In this document: in pieces, positions 1 through 13,380 of the stretch
Layout: every line of letters begins with the position of its first letter
Position numbering within the stretch: position 1 is the first letter of the stretch
NCBI RefSeq assembly: GCF_000002425.4
Contig: NC_037256.1
Span: forward strand, 14,377,153 to 14,441,152
Direction of reading: 5' to 3'
Origin: Physcomitrium patens
Lineage: Eukaryota; Streptophyta; Bryopsida; Funariales; Funariaceae
Length of the DNA stretch: 64,000 bases
The notes under the pieces: model-generated
What the model was told of the DNA's origin: nothing
The model's input: the letters and a program-made list of their open reading frames with translations, nothing else
The model's database searches: none
Program-made: the position numbers and the translations under genes

Positions 1-138
1 AACGAGCCGATAGAAGGATTAAAAGAGGATGAAAGTTTGTATTTGGAACCAAAATTGGTAGAAACAAGAAAAGATAATGTGGAAGTTGATCAATTGGGTG
101 GGCCAAAGAGATAGCAATTTTATAGAGTTTTGTTAAGT

Positions 139-173
<35 letters not shown>

Positions 174-2393
174 TATATATCAATTTAATATTTACAAGGA
201 TGCTGCACAATTAAGAGTGGAGCTATGTAAAATAGATAGAAATTTGTTTTTATAAGATATGAATAAAATAGATTAATCAATCCTAGTGTTGTCAATTCAA
301 TAAGTCGGATATTTGAATTAGTTGTGAAAAATGATTTAGTAGGAAATGATAGTTAAAATTTGAAATTTTTGAAGTAAAGCATAAGTAAATTGAAGAAGAT
401 ATTGGAAGGGCTAGACTGTGATAGTCATGAATTGGGATAAGCTTAGTGCTACCTCTTTGTTCACTTTGTTTTCTTTGTAGTTGAAAAGTAATCGATAGTT
501 TCTGAATACTATAAAATGAATGTATGAAATTAATCAGAGATTGATTTATAAGATACAGAGTATGTAATTGGAGAATTGTGTGATTGAATTATTATGAAAA
601 GATATTAGAAGTTCGTTATCAGATTCTATAGAAGATTGATTTTGAATGGAAGATTATAATTGTTGTTGATTGAGAGTTATGTGTGTTTTGACAGAAGAAG
701 TCTGTGATTACAAAAATTGAGTGAAGCTAGATTGATTGGAGTGAAAGATTGTTATTTCCAATGTTGGATAGAATTTGTGTATTTTAAAGAATCTTTTGAG
801 AGTGCATGAATGCACATTGTTGTTATCAGTTGATCAAAAAATATTGTTAGTGGGAGAAAGCATTGTAATATTCTTTGGTTTTTTTAGTGGTTTAGAATAT
901 GATTAATTGTATGACCTTAATATTTAAGCTCATGCGTTAGTCTTTCCCTGTATTCAAATCTCCTTCTATAGGTTTATTTTGAAAGAAATTTGTAAAATAA
1001 GTAAAACGACAACCATAACAAGAAAGATCCAAGTTAATTTATAGATGGAGATTTTGAGAGCAGCGAGTGCAATAAGTAGCCATTTTTTTTCTCTTTGATT
1101 TGGTTCTCATTTTTTTAAGATTTTATTTATGTAATTTTATAATTTAAAGTTTATAACTTGATTTAAGTTCAATAAGCTAAATTGTACTTAGATTAGATTA
1201 ATAATAAGTAAATTATAGATATTTTAATAAGATGAGATTTGAATTTAAGATTTGAATTAGAGATTGGATACATGTTGGCACTAGAAAGAAATTAGTCTAA
1301 ATTTTGTACTTAGCTTTTGGCTATCTTTTTATATTTGACTTCATTTTAAAAATATTATACTTCTTACAATCTACTTACAATCAAAGACTTTGTGTTTTTT
1401 TGAAAAGACTCGCCTTCTTGACAACTTATAAGTTGCTCTGCATGTTCTGCTTTTTTGGTTGTCTTTTCCACCATTAAGGTAAGATTTAGAACTATGACAT
1501 ATATTGGTTGCTTATATTATATTTTTTTTCTTCATAAAGGTTATTCCTACAAGTAAATCTTTAGCCACAGATTCTTTTGTTATTTCACTTGATGTAGGGG
1601 TACAAAAAATTATCTTGCATCAATTGTCCTAGTTAGCTAATCAACTTACTTATTTTCTACCTCTAGCTATGGCATACTAAGGATAACATCATATCTAAGC
1701 TTTACTATCCTAAATTTCTTTCTCAAGGCATAAGTATCACTTAATTTTAAGGCTTCTTCTTTACATGTCTCACTCAATATATTCTTTCAATTATTTTTTA
1801 GATATATACTCCTTCTTTTGATCATCTTGGTTTTAATCCCAAGTCAGTTGACAATTCTAATTGAGATGTAATTTTTTGTAGAGCCACAATCTATAAGAAC
1901 TCAACATGATTGTCTTCTTAATCAATCCATTGGACACATTAGTTCATCTTTCTGATAACTATCTGAGGTCATGTTATTTATCTTGAGAGACATTAGTTAT
2001 TTCTAATATTGATCCTTGATGCCTTTATTAGATAGCCATGTTTTCCTACTCTATTTCTATATCAACTTAATGAGCCTTGAGATTGTAAACCTGGCTTGAT
2101 TTTTTGATGTCTAAATTTTGACGTTTGAAATAATATTTGATCTAATGGCTAAGCTCCCAATAATAAAAATATAATTCCTTTTGTGTCGATATTTGTTGTC
2201 TTTGTTGTGTCATTGGTCTTGCAAGGCATTAATATCTATCGATGTTGGTTCTTATGTCATAGTATTGAATAGTAGCATAAGACTTTGGACTATAAGTTGT
2301 ACTCCAAAGTTTCTGAAATCTATAGCATCAATCCTTTTTATAATCCTAACTACCTCCTCAAATGTTTGTGGATCCTTTAATTCTACCTCACGT
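1..2393 (-). mobile_element. Degenerate retroelement debris
   Basis: AT-rich sequence without an intact gene. Bases 1-111 read open in frame 1 as an acidic stretch (LKEDESLYLEPKLVETRK) that resembles the C-terminal tail of a Ty3 integrase; this is a weak reading. On the minus strand, 2252-2446 encodes ELKDPQTFEEVVRIIKRID, which resembles the gag segment of the Ty3 elements further right (compare the minus strand near 34.7 kb). I see no LTR pair or target duplication here, so boundaries are unknown. The stretch ends where repeat R1 begins. Confidence 0.45.
142..170. repeat. Poly-T tract (29 T)
   Basis: An uninterrupted run of 29 T. It could be the A-tail of a retroposed sequence on the minus strand or simple slippage; nothing next to it decides. 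Confidence 0.9.
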
Positions 2394-3479
2394 TGTCGAG
2401 GTAGAGAGAGTTTGCCTGAAGAAAGCATTAGGCTCCTGACTATCACTAATTATTCAATTAAGCTTCTAAAATAAGAGAAGTCTTAAGTCTATATATAAAC
2501 TTTTTCTTTTAGAGCAATTACACCAAATACGTAAGCCTTAACTAACCAACTACATCCAAAATATGATAAAATCCTCTAAATCCTTATATATCCTTATGTG
2601 GAAATTTTCTTGCACTTCAATACTTCTTAACTCCTAATCCGACTATCTAAACTTACTCAAATTTTATATAAAGTATTGATGTATTCTTATCAACTTCCAC
2701 AACAAATTTCAAGTGCAAACTCATTGCGGATCTTGAGATATCTTAAAAATCCTAACAGTAGCTTCAAACCATAGTTTTTATATACCCATGTTTAATTTTC
2801 TTCATATCTCACAAACTTAGTACTTAAATGCCACAAAATTTATATGTATAGTTTTTTAACACAATTATCTATCTTTTTTAAAAGGTTTGAGCCAAAAATT
2901 CGTCCAAAATCTTAAGATATGGCTCCAACCATTACTGCAAATAAAACTGCTTACTTATTGCCTTTTATTTGGAAGTGTTGCTTTCAACTCCATATATCTC
3001 CTATATATGAACTCCCAAAACAACAATTCTTTCTTAAAAGATGTAGGCCTTAAAATTATCATTCCAGTCGCATCTTTAGAACTTCAAAAACTGTCGTACA
3101 ACTCTTTGTATTCACAAAAGAGTAACAGTATGTCTTTAATTAACACCTTAACTTCAAACATCTGTAACTTCTTCACCCTAACTCCAAATCTTCTAATTTT
3201 TGCACAAAAATTGTAACCCAAATCCTAAACCTTACAATTCTAGCTTTTAATTTCCAAATGCCTTCTTTGAAGTTGCCTAAATCCTTCTTAAGGTCGTAGG
3301 CAGCCTCCTCAAAAGTCCATTAGATATGATATTCGACCAATAGGGATGAAGTTCTCCATTCCTTGCCTTCATCCGACCATGCCTTGCTTTCATCCCTCCT
3401 AATTAGCCTCCCACAAGTTTGGATTTTCTTTCTTAGGCTTCTACCTTCTTCTAAGATTTCATACTAAATATTTAGGTCT

Positions 3480-3514
<35 letters not shown>

Positions 3515-3620
3515 CTTTTATATATATACATTTTTTTTTATGCCAAAATCAAAACAAGTAAAAAAAAAAAAAAAAAAAAGGTTTCTTATATCAACTCCTT
3601 TTAATTTAATCTATTAACCA
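2394..3620 (+). repeat. Repeat R1, copy 1
   Basis: First of three copies of a 1.2-kb dispersed repeat (others at 30250-31421, minus, and 46870-48027, plus). All begin TGTC followed by a block reading GGTAGAGAGAGTTTGCCT or close to it, share a middle block about cattle-like spacing with GACCAATAGGGATGAAG, and end near a run of AT repeats, an A-rich stretch and a TCTATTAACCA-like end. The TG start suggests a solo LTR of a third family, but no target duplication is visible. This copy starts inside gag-like debris. The ORF at 2887-3216 inside it has no recognisable product. Confidence 0.6.
3481..3514. repeat. AT/GT microsatellite
   Basis: About twelve AT units followed by five GT units, inside R1. 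The other R1 plus-strand copy carries an AT array at the matching place (47954-47993). Confidence 0.9.
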
Positions 3621-4779
3621 CTCTAACACACATCTAGATTTTTGAACATATAATATGTTTTAACTATATTTTACACGCACATGAAAAAAGATGATATTGC
3701 AATAGAGTTTCACTACATGAAATGTAAAAAAGAAAAGAAATCCTTAGCGAGAAGGGGTATTGGAAAAAATGGAGTGCCTGGGGTTTCTTCTTCTTACTAG
3801 CTTGATACCTCCTTGAAAACCTTAGATACATGAATGAACTTCATATCCATATAGAAACAACATAATAAGGATATTAGTAGATATGTTTGAGGATAAAACC
3901 TACTTTGAACATTGTCAAAATAGAATGCATGAGAAGAATCCTTGAACACATTGCATTTTGGATTGTATAAATTGATATCACAATATGAGTAAAATTAACT
4001 ATCTCATTTGCATTTCATATGCATCGAATTTTTACAGAGACTTCAGAGGTGAGAATTAGCAACCAGGGCTCTAACGAGTCTTGACTTCTGTATCATTGAG
4101 GCCGCCTTCTTCGACACGGAGGGAAGGGGATGCCAGAGAAACAGCTGGTTTTCGTTCACTGTTCATCCTCTTCAAGGGACGATTCTCATCCGTTCACTAC
4201 TTGGATGAATCACGTTTTCGGTGAATGGGAAATTTAACGATTTCTCTCCCCATTAATTATATCTTTCCTTTCTGTCGCCTTTCTGTCTCCTGCACTCCTT
4301 TTCCTTTCTCGTGCTGACATTTCCTTTCTGGCTTCCTTCCGTTTTCTTTCACTTCCCATTAAAGAGAGTAGATGACAGAACACAAGTTGAATATACAATC
4401 ATGGTCTATTATTGGATTTCTTTAAAGGTTCATAAAGGACGCATAAGGAACGTTGCCACCAGGCGGGTCGATGCGGGGAACGTAGAAATATTCAAGGAAT
4501 AGATATCTCATCCATCCGGCGTGGCGGGTCCTTGGCGCTTCTACTGCAAACTTGGAACGGGCTTGTCTCCACATCGGATTTCAAAATTCGCTTACGCCCC
4601 GAAAGCCCTCAAGCTTCGACTACACGCTTTGCTCCATCGCACTTACAAATTCCTTCCCTCGCACGAATCCTTCCCTTTGTGAGTTTCCTCTCGAAGTTTT
4701 CTGTCTCTGCCTTCTTTCGGCGCAGTGTTTTTGTAATCATTGAAAGCTTCGTTTTCAGAGATTTAGATACTCCTCCTTC
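3621..4779 (+). other. Intergenic; probable POLD4 promoter and 5' UTR
   Basis: AT-rich until about 4020, then GC content rises and CT-rich stretches appear (4255-4350), as expected for a plant promoter and 5' leader. No convincing TATA box or gene is seen. Confidence 0.4.
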
Positions 4780-5677
4780 ATGGCTACTCGCAGGATGGAC
4801 GCTTTGTTTCCGAAGCGCAAGAGCTCCGTGTCGAGCGTGAAGGGTAGCAAAGCCCTATCTGCTGCGTCGTACAAAATCAAGGATCCCGTATATAGTGCGC
4901 AAGATGACATAGGCTCTGGTGCTGGTACTCTTGGAGCTGCGGATTCACAGCCTGCTGCCCTAGTGTCATCTGGAAGGAAAGACTTGCATGAAGGTAACGT
5001 CGAATTGACACATCGCACTGTGAACTTGCGTAGTCACTTCTGTTTCGAACATTGCGTGTTCCCGGTATTGCCCTCCTTTCGTGCTTTTGGTATTTGCTCA
5101 TCTTCAGGTTGATGGTTTGGTCTTGACAGTTGGATGAGATTCAATTATTGCTCTTCAAACATAGGTCGGCATTGAAACGAGTTAGTTGACATGAGGGGGT
5201 TTCAGGGATTGCGGTTTGTGTCGCTTACGAGTTTTTGAATGTTTCTCGCTTTATTAGGTCACCTTGGTTTCAAAAGATTGAGGTGTCACGTTTTCTTCAT
5301 GCCTTACAGTGTTGGCTGTTTGTGTCCGCGCAAATGAGCTTTTGCTTATAAATCCAGTTAATAATTTATTTTATTTTCGCCATGTCATTGTTTTTGTCAA
5401 GTAATCTCTCTGGCGATGTTGGTGCTCTTTCTTAAGAACATGCTTTCCTGTATCACTCATACTAATGGGTAGTTACGCCCGTCCAGAATGTGACGATGTG
5501 GAGGAGATTTTGAGACAGTTCGATATGAACATGGCCTACGGTCCATGTTTAGGAATTTCCCGCCTGGAGCGGTTTGAACGGGCCTGTCGGTTAAATCTCA
5601 AACCACCTATGGATGTGAAGAATCTTTTAATGCGCGCGGGAGGCAACCCCAACGCTCTTTGGGAGGGACGAGTCTGA
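4780..5677 (+). CDS. POLD4: DNA polymerase delta small subunit 4 (p12) family
   Basis: POLD4 is the smallest subunit of replicative DNA polymerase delta; it acts in the nucleus, stabilises the holoenzyme and contacts PCNA. Exon 1 starts at ATG 4780 and probably ends at 4993 (donor GAAG|GTAACG). It encodes a basic N-terminus, MATRRMDALFPKRKSS, at the place where the family has a degenerate PCNA-binding motif, then a low-complexity linker. The last exon (acceptor near 5472, stop 5675-5677) holds the diagnostic block EILRQFDMNMAYGPCLGISR followed by LERFERACRLNLKPP and the typical plant end LWEGRV. Human p12 has the same LRQFD...YGPC.GI.RL pattern. Total size near 135 residues fits plant members. 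With these two splice sites the reading phases do not match by one base, so a tiny extra exon or another splice site must exist. The product call is secure; the middle of the model is not. Confidence 0.85.
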
Positions 5678-7024
5678 GTGATGAATGTAATATCCTCTAT
5701 CACCCAACAGAAGTTTCAAAGATCTTTACACTCGGTGAGACATGTACGATCTACGATTTCATGTGTTAAAATCATGATTCGTTAAGTTACCCTGCTGTGA
5801 TTTCCTCAGCCAAAATATTGTGAACGTTTTGTAAACAATAATGTGGCGGTTAGGATTTGTCTACTTCCGCTGGCTGTGGAGATAGCGCTTGATTTAGATT
5901 GCCGGATTCTTTATCCTAATGTCCAAGAATGTCAAATCAGGACTCTTGTTTCGGAGTTGATCCCCGTCACGTGTACAGTTTGGAAGTGTAAGATATTCAT
6001 TCTACTTCCGTGAATTTTTACAGATTACATTCATTCTGCAGCTATTGTCGTTACTGTAATGGGCTATGAAATACCGTGCTCAGAGCTATCTGCTACTATT
6101 TGTCGTATATATCAGGTTGGAGTTCATTTTAGTGCAGTGAAGAAACAATATTTATTACATATTTTAACACTTTCCTTAAAACAGTTTGATAAGACTTCTT
6201 TGGAAAAAATATTAAGTTGTGCATTTTCTCAAATCCATTTTGGTCATCACCGAAATAAAATCATCTCACTTGATATTTTAAGTAGCTTTCAATGCGAGTT
6301 CGTTGCGGTATTTGTTTCCAACTCGTAAATTGAGATTGCAATATAGTGCCGAAGATGTAGCTTCGTCAAAAATCTTACGATCCATATTCCTTGAAATCTT
6401 CAATTAATAACTATAATATCCAACTTCTTACTTGCATCCCCGTTAGTAACAACACTATCTTCAAAACCCAAATTTGATGTAACCTAAGCAGTGACAAAAT
6501 CATTAATCCAGCTTCTTATTTACTGATTGTAGTGCCCAGAATAGTTATTTCACTAATTTCACATACAACTGTTTACAAATTAACGTTAATTAAGACGATA
6601 CGTCAAAAATTTTAAGATTCAGCATCCTTGAACTTTAAAAAGGACCCTAGTGAAAGTCCGTAACCTAAGTAAATTGATGGACCTTAAGTACAACCATGAA
6701 TAAAGTACGATCACAAAACAAAATCAACAGACGATTACACATCAATAAATTGCAGATGAGTACATAATGTAAAGAAGAGTCTAACCAATGCAAAAGCAAG
6801 TCCAATGGTCAATACCGTTTTTTTTTATTATTGTTGTTCTTTTCATTTTCATTTCGTGATACATCGGAGGCATCCTGTAAGCGAAGTTATGAGCGTGTGA
6901 ATTACTTTTCGGAGGCAAGATGTACACAAGGTGCGGCTCACTCAGGCTTATTGAGGATTCAGAATCCGATGCAGGAATGCCCTTTACTGCTGGGTCTTCG
7001 AGGGATTGTCGCATCGCAGAGGGA
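5678..7024. other. Intergenic, 3' flanks of two converging genes
   Basis: Lies between the POLD4 stop and the NPF stop, which point toward each other. Should hold both 3' UTRs. A short ORF at 6059-6328 (plus) has no recognisable features and is probably chance. No repeat or RNA gene seen. Confidence 0.5.
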
Positions 7025-9276
7025 TCACAAGCTCGCAACTTGTTTGTATTTGTAACACCGAGCCAACCCCGAGAAGAAGCACAGGTTCGCGACCATCAAG
7101 CCCGCTAGAAGCCAATAGAAGTAGTCGAGGCGGCACCGATTGAGGTTATCGACGATCCAGCTCTGGCCGCTTAAGCTCGTCACCTTCACGATGCCGGACA
7201 GAAGAATGCTGGACAGGAAGTTGCCGATGCCGATGGTGCTCAGGAAGACGGCTGTGCCCAGACTGCGCATAGAATCCGGCGCTTGGTCGTAGAAGAACTC
7301 GAGCGCGCCTGTGGAGGTGAATACCTCGGCTGCGCCGAGCAAGACGTATTGTGGCAGTAGGATAAAGACGGAGAGTGGAAGTGTCTGGAAAGGATGATCG
7401 AGAAGGCCATGCTCCCTCGCTACCTGCCAATTGCACCAATTCCCTCACATTGTCAGACTCCTTGGCCGGTGGTGCGACCTCACGGATGATCGATGCTAAC
7501 CAATGAGGTGATGCTATACCTTGACTCGGTAGACTTCAGTAACAGCAGCGCAAACCATGGACAGAAAAGAGAGGATGATGCCGATTCCAATTCGTTGGAG
7601 CATGGTAATCCCTCGCACGTTGCCCGTAAAGCGCCGTGTAATAGGAACGAAAACGCGGTCGTAAATGGGGATGAGACAAACGATTGTGATGGGAATGATG
7701 CTTTGGAGTGAGGCGGCGGGGATTTTGAAGTTGGGGCCGAAGTTAACGTTCAGTGTACTTCCTTGCCGGGTGTAGAACGTCGAAATCTGCGCTGAAGGAG
7801 TTTGAAATATTAACGCAGCCACCCAAATCGGCAGTAATCGGAGCACGAGCTTCACCTCCTCTACCTCTGTCACAGTTGCTAGCTTCCATGGGCTATGCTT
7901 CTGTATGTCGCTACTTGACCCCTCGGATGGATTTGGTAGCACGGCTGCTTTGTCGAGGAACCTCATGGAATTGGAATGTGTAATGTGACGCGCCCCAGCC
8001 TGAAGCGATTCTTTGTCATCAACTTCATACAACAAAGCTGGATCTGCAGGAACTTGGATGCGGAAGTTCCTAACCGCTGCAACAATCACTTGGCCAATTT
8101 GTGTGAACGAGCTTCCCACTGGCGTCTTATGGCGATAGGATTTGGACCCCAGAATATAAAGTACTAGATATATCCCCATGAGCACGGTGGGAGTGCCGAA
8201 TCCCCAACCCCAGCTTATGTATGACTGAACGTAAACCAGTACAGTCGCTGAGACAAGTGCACCAAGACTAATCCCAAATACCCACCAGTTGAAGAACGAC
8301 TTCTTCATCTCGTTTTCGCGCTTGTCCTCCTCGTCAAATTGATCTGCGCCGAACGCAGCAATACATGGCTTCATGCAGCCTCCACCAAGGGACATGAGGT
8401 ACAGGGCGAAGTAGAAGAACCCCACTTGACCTGCAGTGGCAGAGGGGCACTGCTGAATACCATCAGAAGGCGAGATGAAGCAACCGGGAGGTTTAAACGC
8501 GCTCACTGTCACCGAAAGTGTCAACATTACCAACCCCTGCACACTCACACACACACATACAGGACAAATCATCTCAAAATTTTAGTCCTTAAATTCTGTA
8601 TTGATGCAGATGTTTATTATTCTAAATAACGCTGGTAAGCTTCCTATCCACATTAACCCTCACCACGAAGTAGATGACGCCGCAGATGAGGATGGTCCAA
8701 AACCGTCCCCAGAATGCGTCAGCGAGGAACGCCCCAAGCAGCGGTGCGATAAACGTCGTCCCAATCCAGTTGTTCACGTTTGCAGCCGACTTCTCCGTCC
8801 CCTCGTGTAATACATGTGTTAGGTATGTCACCAGATTTGCTGAAATTCCATAAAACGCCAGTCTCTCCCCAATCTCGATTCCTAGAGTACATTATACAAC
8901 AAAATAATTAGTTTCCTGTCGTGTCATAACTTCGAATTTCCAATGCCTAGACGAACGTAGGTAATTATATCTGAAATTGATCACGTCTACTTCTACAAGG
9001 TGTACAAATGTTGCCGGAACCGTTTTGTGCAGTTAAATCTGATCGTTCCAGTGTACACGACTCGCAGAACTGGTGCTTGTAGGATATTTCTATACCAATA
9101 ATAAATGCATTGGCCTTCAAACGCCCAGAGGCCCTCTTGTCTGCTGTATTTCCTCGAAAGTCCACCGACCCGTCTCTGGCCAAGCTCACCGTCCGCTCCA
9201 GAGGTGGATGCGTCTTAATAGTGGTTGGATAATTCGTATTGCATATTGGAACCACCTGGTTGCTGTCAGCATCCAT
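7025..9276 (-). CDS. NPF: NPF (NRT1/PTR) proton-coupled transporter
   Basis: A major-facilitator membrane transporter; the family moves nitrate, peptides, hormones or glucosinolates with protons across plasma membrane or tonoplast. Four exons fit phase and GT/AG: 9276-9096, 8881-8664, 8536-7520, 7423-7025 (stop), giving 604 residues. ATG 9276 is the first in frame. Exon 1 carries the family lead-in DGSVDFRGN; the exon 1-2 junction rebuilds the first helix with ExxER (E63-I-G-E-R67), the proton-coupling motif, intact. Exon 3 has the family signature MKPCIAAFGADQFD, then FFNWW and, after a long loop, LRLLPIWVAALIF. Exon 4 has LPQYVLLGAAEVF and EFFYDQAPDSMRSLGTA. About 12 membrane segments are expected. 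No defects are visible, so it should be functional. Substrate cannot be told; the FFNWW context looks somewhat NPF5-like, which is only a guess. Confidence 0.93.
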
Positions 9277-11088
9277 TTTTCGCAATTCCCAGGCAGCCTT
9301 AAACAACAAAAGCGATACAATTAAAAGCCACGCTTAGTCACTGTAGTTTCGAATATCAACGCAAGGCGCGACACCACTTGGGTGCAGAACAGCTACTGAA
9401 GGCATGAGAAACAACACAACTACTACCAATGTGCATCAAGCTACATCAAACACACCCACAGAAGACTTCAAAATCGGCGGCATCAAACAATCATCCTGAT
9501 TCCATTTTCTAGTTTGAATCCTCAACTGGTTCGGCATCCAGACCGAAGGGGGTAGATGGCACACGAGTATTTTAATGTTCAGCACGTGTCAGGGCACTAT
9601 CGCAACCTGCTACTCATGGAATGATCATGATATTTATGAAATGAATCATCTCTCATTCTTCGAGGTCATAGACTCTGAAGTTCTTTTATGCTATGTAGTC
9701 GGGGTTAATCCCATATTCCTTTTCAGCAGACTTCTTCACGATTGAATAATTTTCCTCCCTCATTGATACGTACCCTCAGTTGATCGGTCTCAACAATCAG
9801 CTCTAGTGGGATGATTTGTTTATCTCAGAGAAGCTGATTCCGAAGTCTAATTTCTGGTGTGGTGCATGTACCAACTTCGCAAACTATTAAAACCAGGCAA
9901 GTCGTTTGACCGTTTAACATTGGCACTAGTCCTTACGAATTATTCGGCCTCGACAGAGATTCACGATGGTGTTGCTCATTCCAGAGTAGCTAGCGACTTG
10001 GCGTGCCTCAACAAAACTTACAAACTTATTTGAAACTGATTCTGATTCTAGTTTCCCGATCGCTTCTCTCAAATCAATGCTGTTGGGCCGAAACGAAAGA
10101 GTTTCATAGACAACCAAACACACAACATACAGCGAGTCTTCTTATGAAAGGCGCGGCACGATTCGACAAGCAAACACAGGAAAGTCCTTGCTGTGGCGAA
10201 GTGTTCAACATTGCTTTCCTGCACCTGCATGACTTGAATGTCAGGGTTGAATACAACAGTCTAAGTTGGTGAGAATATGAACTGCAGATATCGTTTCCTT
10301 TTAAATTCCTAAAAATAACCCACAAGCACACAGCAGTACAAGGCTTCACCTTCAAAAGGTCAAGTGCCTAAACGAAGTTCTGAAAGGAAGTTAGCAACTA
10401 CTTTCCATCCATGAAGCGCTGCACGCATGGAGGAGATCGACGGACAACCGAGAGAAGGGTTAGATCATGGTCACGCCCACACACATACCATTGAAAATCA
10501 CTGCCAATCCACTGGAATAGAGCGATGCGCTTGCCCAGGAGTTGCTCCCAGCTCGTCCGCCTGGAGAGCCAACTGGAAGGGGAGTGTAAGAGAGAAAACG
10601 AGAGACGAAATATGCATCCGCGCATGCTTTTTATACACTCAAACCACATGCTTCACGAAGGTCCCGCGAACACATCCACCCCAGATCCCCCGAGACTCCA
10701 ATCTCGACCACGGCACTCGATCAGTGTCGTGATCAGGTGAAACTGTCACGGTACAAGGGGGTGGATACATGACAGGCGCGATTAAATGAACGACCTGAGC
10801 AGCTCCACGGATGCGGTAAAGGAAAATCGATTCCGAAATACAATCTTTCCTTGCCGAAGGATGAAAGAGGATCCAATTCGCAATTTTGCGCCAGAGCAAG
10901 GGTGCCAGGTTGGGGAGAAAACCCGAACCAAGCAAAACCAGACTAACCCAACCCGAGACCAGTCATGGGCTGTGACCGTCGTCTACGGCCGCAGGAGGGG
11001 GACATGAAAGTGCAGGTAGTGTGCGGGGATGGGCGTACTGCGGTCGAGATTCCGTGTCTGGGTACTTGCGGTGCGGCGCTGCTGTGCG
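9277..11088. other. Intergenic; NPF upstream region
   Basis: Gene-like base composition, no frame with recognisable protein. Contains the NPF promoter by position. Several ORFs of 65-100 codons (9926-10123, 10104-10355, 10398-10649, 10639-10935 and their antisense partners) overlap each other in opposite directions without any domain and look like chance openings. Confidence 0.4.
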
Positions 11089-11420
11089 CTACTGCTGCTG
11101 CTGCTGATGGTATGGTGGTAGTGGTGGTGAGGTGAGGGTGCGGGGTGAGGCCTTTGCAGCAGCAGCAGCAGCGATTGCGGGCGGGCTACATGAAAGAGAC
11201 ACGAGGCAGCGTTGTTTGCTGCTGAGGGGAGTGAGGCGGACGAGACGCGACAGGAAGGAAGTCATCTCTGACACCATTAGTTATGGTGGTTGAGGTGTCC
11301 CCTTTCACTCTCCCCCTCCCCTCCTCCCTCCTCCCTCCCTCCTCCCTCCCTCCTACTCCCACCCCCTTCCCTTCCCTTGCCCCTCCATCCTTTGCTGCTT
11401 CTTCCTCACCCCTCTTTACG
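11089..11420. repeat. Low-complexity CTG/CAG and CT-rich tract
   Basis: A CTG run (11092-11107), a GGT/GAG-rich part, a CAG run (11157-11172), then a long polypyrimidine tract of CTCC and CCCTCC units (11308-11400). Such tracts are common in plant 5' leaders and core promoters, so a transcription start may lie close by, but no gene reading away from it can be identified. Confidence 0.6.
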
Positions 11421-12742
11421 CCCTCTGCACTATCTCCTTCTCATTCCTTCCACCTGTTGTTCAACACATGTATATGTGTGGGTATATACACAAATTCTTA
11501 AATCATAGACTGTTCTTCAAACATTCATATATAGATGTGAGTGTGTGTGCATGTTTTATATCTCTAAATATATACATATCTATACACATTCTTGTGTTAT
11601 AGACTGTGCTTTAATCATTTCAATATAAATATGTGTGTAGGTGTTTGTATATATATATATATATATACATATAAATAGATATATCTCGCACACATTTCAC
11701 ATGTAACCTTAACAATTTGAGTTCTTGGTGAATGTTGATTTCAAGTGATTCAAGTGAAGCTTCCCTAGGTGAACTTTTTCCTAACAACGATTGATTTGGG
11801 TATCTTGCAAATGGAAGTGAGAGTAAGATTGTGTAATATTGGATTCATGTTTATTATGTGTTTTGTGTCTTACAAATATTCTTGTGTTTTGAACACTATG
11901 CCAAATTTGTTACACTTTTGTCTAACATTTAAATAGCAAGTTGTATCCATGACTTTTGTATGTAGTGTTTTGAATATTGCATTGTGTAATTCACAATCAA
12001 TTAATTCCGAAAAAATGTCTCTTAAAATTTTCTGAAAAGAATTTAGAGGGAACTTTTTTTTAAAATATGCCTAAACTAATTCGATTCTGAAGATGGCCAT
12101 GATATGAAACATTAGCTTGAAAAAATGGATGGAATTCATTTCCCTCTTTTTCCCTACCTCAGTGTTATCTCTTCACCATTTTTTTCTTTGGTCTATAGAA
12201 ATTTACAAACAAAAAATTAGAGTATAAAACCTTGACTCTGTGTGAAGCCACACCTACCGGTACAAGAGGAGCTTGTGCGACCCACTGGAGAAAATAAAAA
12301 AAATGAAATAAAACTTACTCTACTCAAGTAAATTGTCTTAAAATGATCAAATAAAACAGGAAACTAAAAATGGTCAAGGATTGGTTCAAAAATTAGGATT
12401 TGGAATATCTTTGTAAAGTGATGGTGGGTTAGCTGTGTACCGTTTTTTTTGTCAGAGCATTGCTAATGGGAAAATACGTTGACAGTCCTCAATCTCTGGG
12501 AATGGTACAAAAGTACACATTATTTGGAGTTTTTGCTTATTGTAGTGGAGAAGGTAGTTGTCTTCAATTTAATCTAAATGGAACTTCTACTTCAACCATT
12601 ATCAACACAAATGTAATTTATATTTATGGATGATATCCTCACACCCTAGAGGAGCAAGTGATCTTGCCTTTGAGTGTCCATGGAGGGTACCATGATAAGA
12701 CTACAAAAAACCAGATAACTCAGTTAAAAAAAACTTGATATG

Positions 12743-12774
<32 letters not shown>

Positions 12775-13380
12775 GTATTTCTAATATCACCAAAGTTTAC
12801 TACTGCGACCACCTTCAACTCAACATATTTTTCTTAGTTTTTTTCTAATTTTTTATAATCAAAAAAATTGTTCAATCAAATGGTTTTAAAGGTATAAAAA
12901 AAACAAATCTGATTGGTTTGAAAAGTGTTGATCATAGGTGACATGTGATAGCAACAAAAATTGTGGTGGAATTAGCAGTACCTTTTATATATATATATAT
13001 ATAGACATATACATATAGAACTCCCCAAAAAACGTTTCATAATGTTGCTTCACTAGCGTATGGATGTCTTGTTGCCTAAAATTCAATGTGGTTGTGACCA
13101 TTATGTTAAAATGATGATATTTGCAAACATCAGTGTCCGATGGTTCACAACTTGCTTTGTTGCAGATTTTTTTTTTGTGGGTGGTTGTGGGGGGTGGCGG
13201 TGCATTTCAATATCGATTCTGAAGCTCACCCACAATTTCGTTGAGGTGATCTGTGGCAGTGTTTCAAATTTTGCGAAATGGTTTTCCCCGCTTGTTTGTC
13301 TTTCATGTTCTCGTACTTGTTACTTTGGTGATCGGTTAGAGGAAGATGGAATACACTGCAGGTGTTAGCAATGGGGCAGC
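11421..13380. other. AT-rich intergenic region
   Basis: Contains AT microsatellites at 11648-11668, 12747-12773 and 12986-13003 and no supported gene. The ORF at 13060-13368 (plus, 102 codons) is cysteine- and tryptophan-rich without a domain and is probably chance. Confidence 0.5.

Noticed and set aside
7146-7448. 100-codon minus ORF overlapping the NPF last exon
   Set aside because: Arginine- and histidine-rich off-frame product; the correct frame carries the family C-terminus.
11089-11508. Proline- and serine-rich ORFs at the CT-rich tract
   Set aside because: Direct translation of CTCC and CAG low-complexity DNA in several frames.
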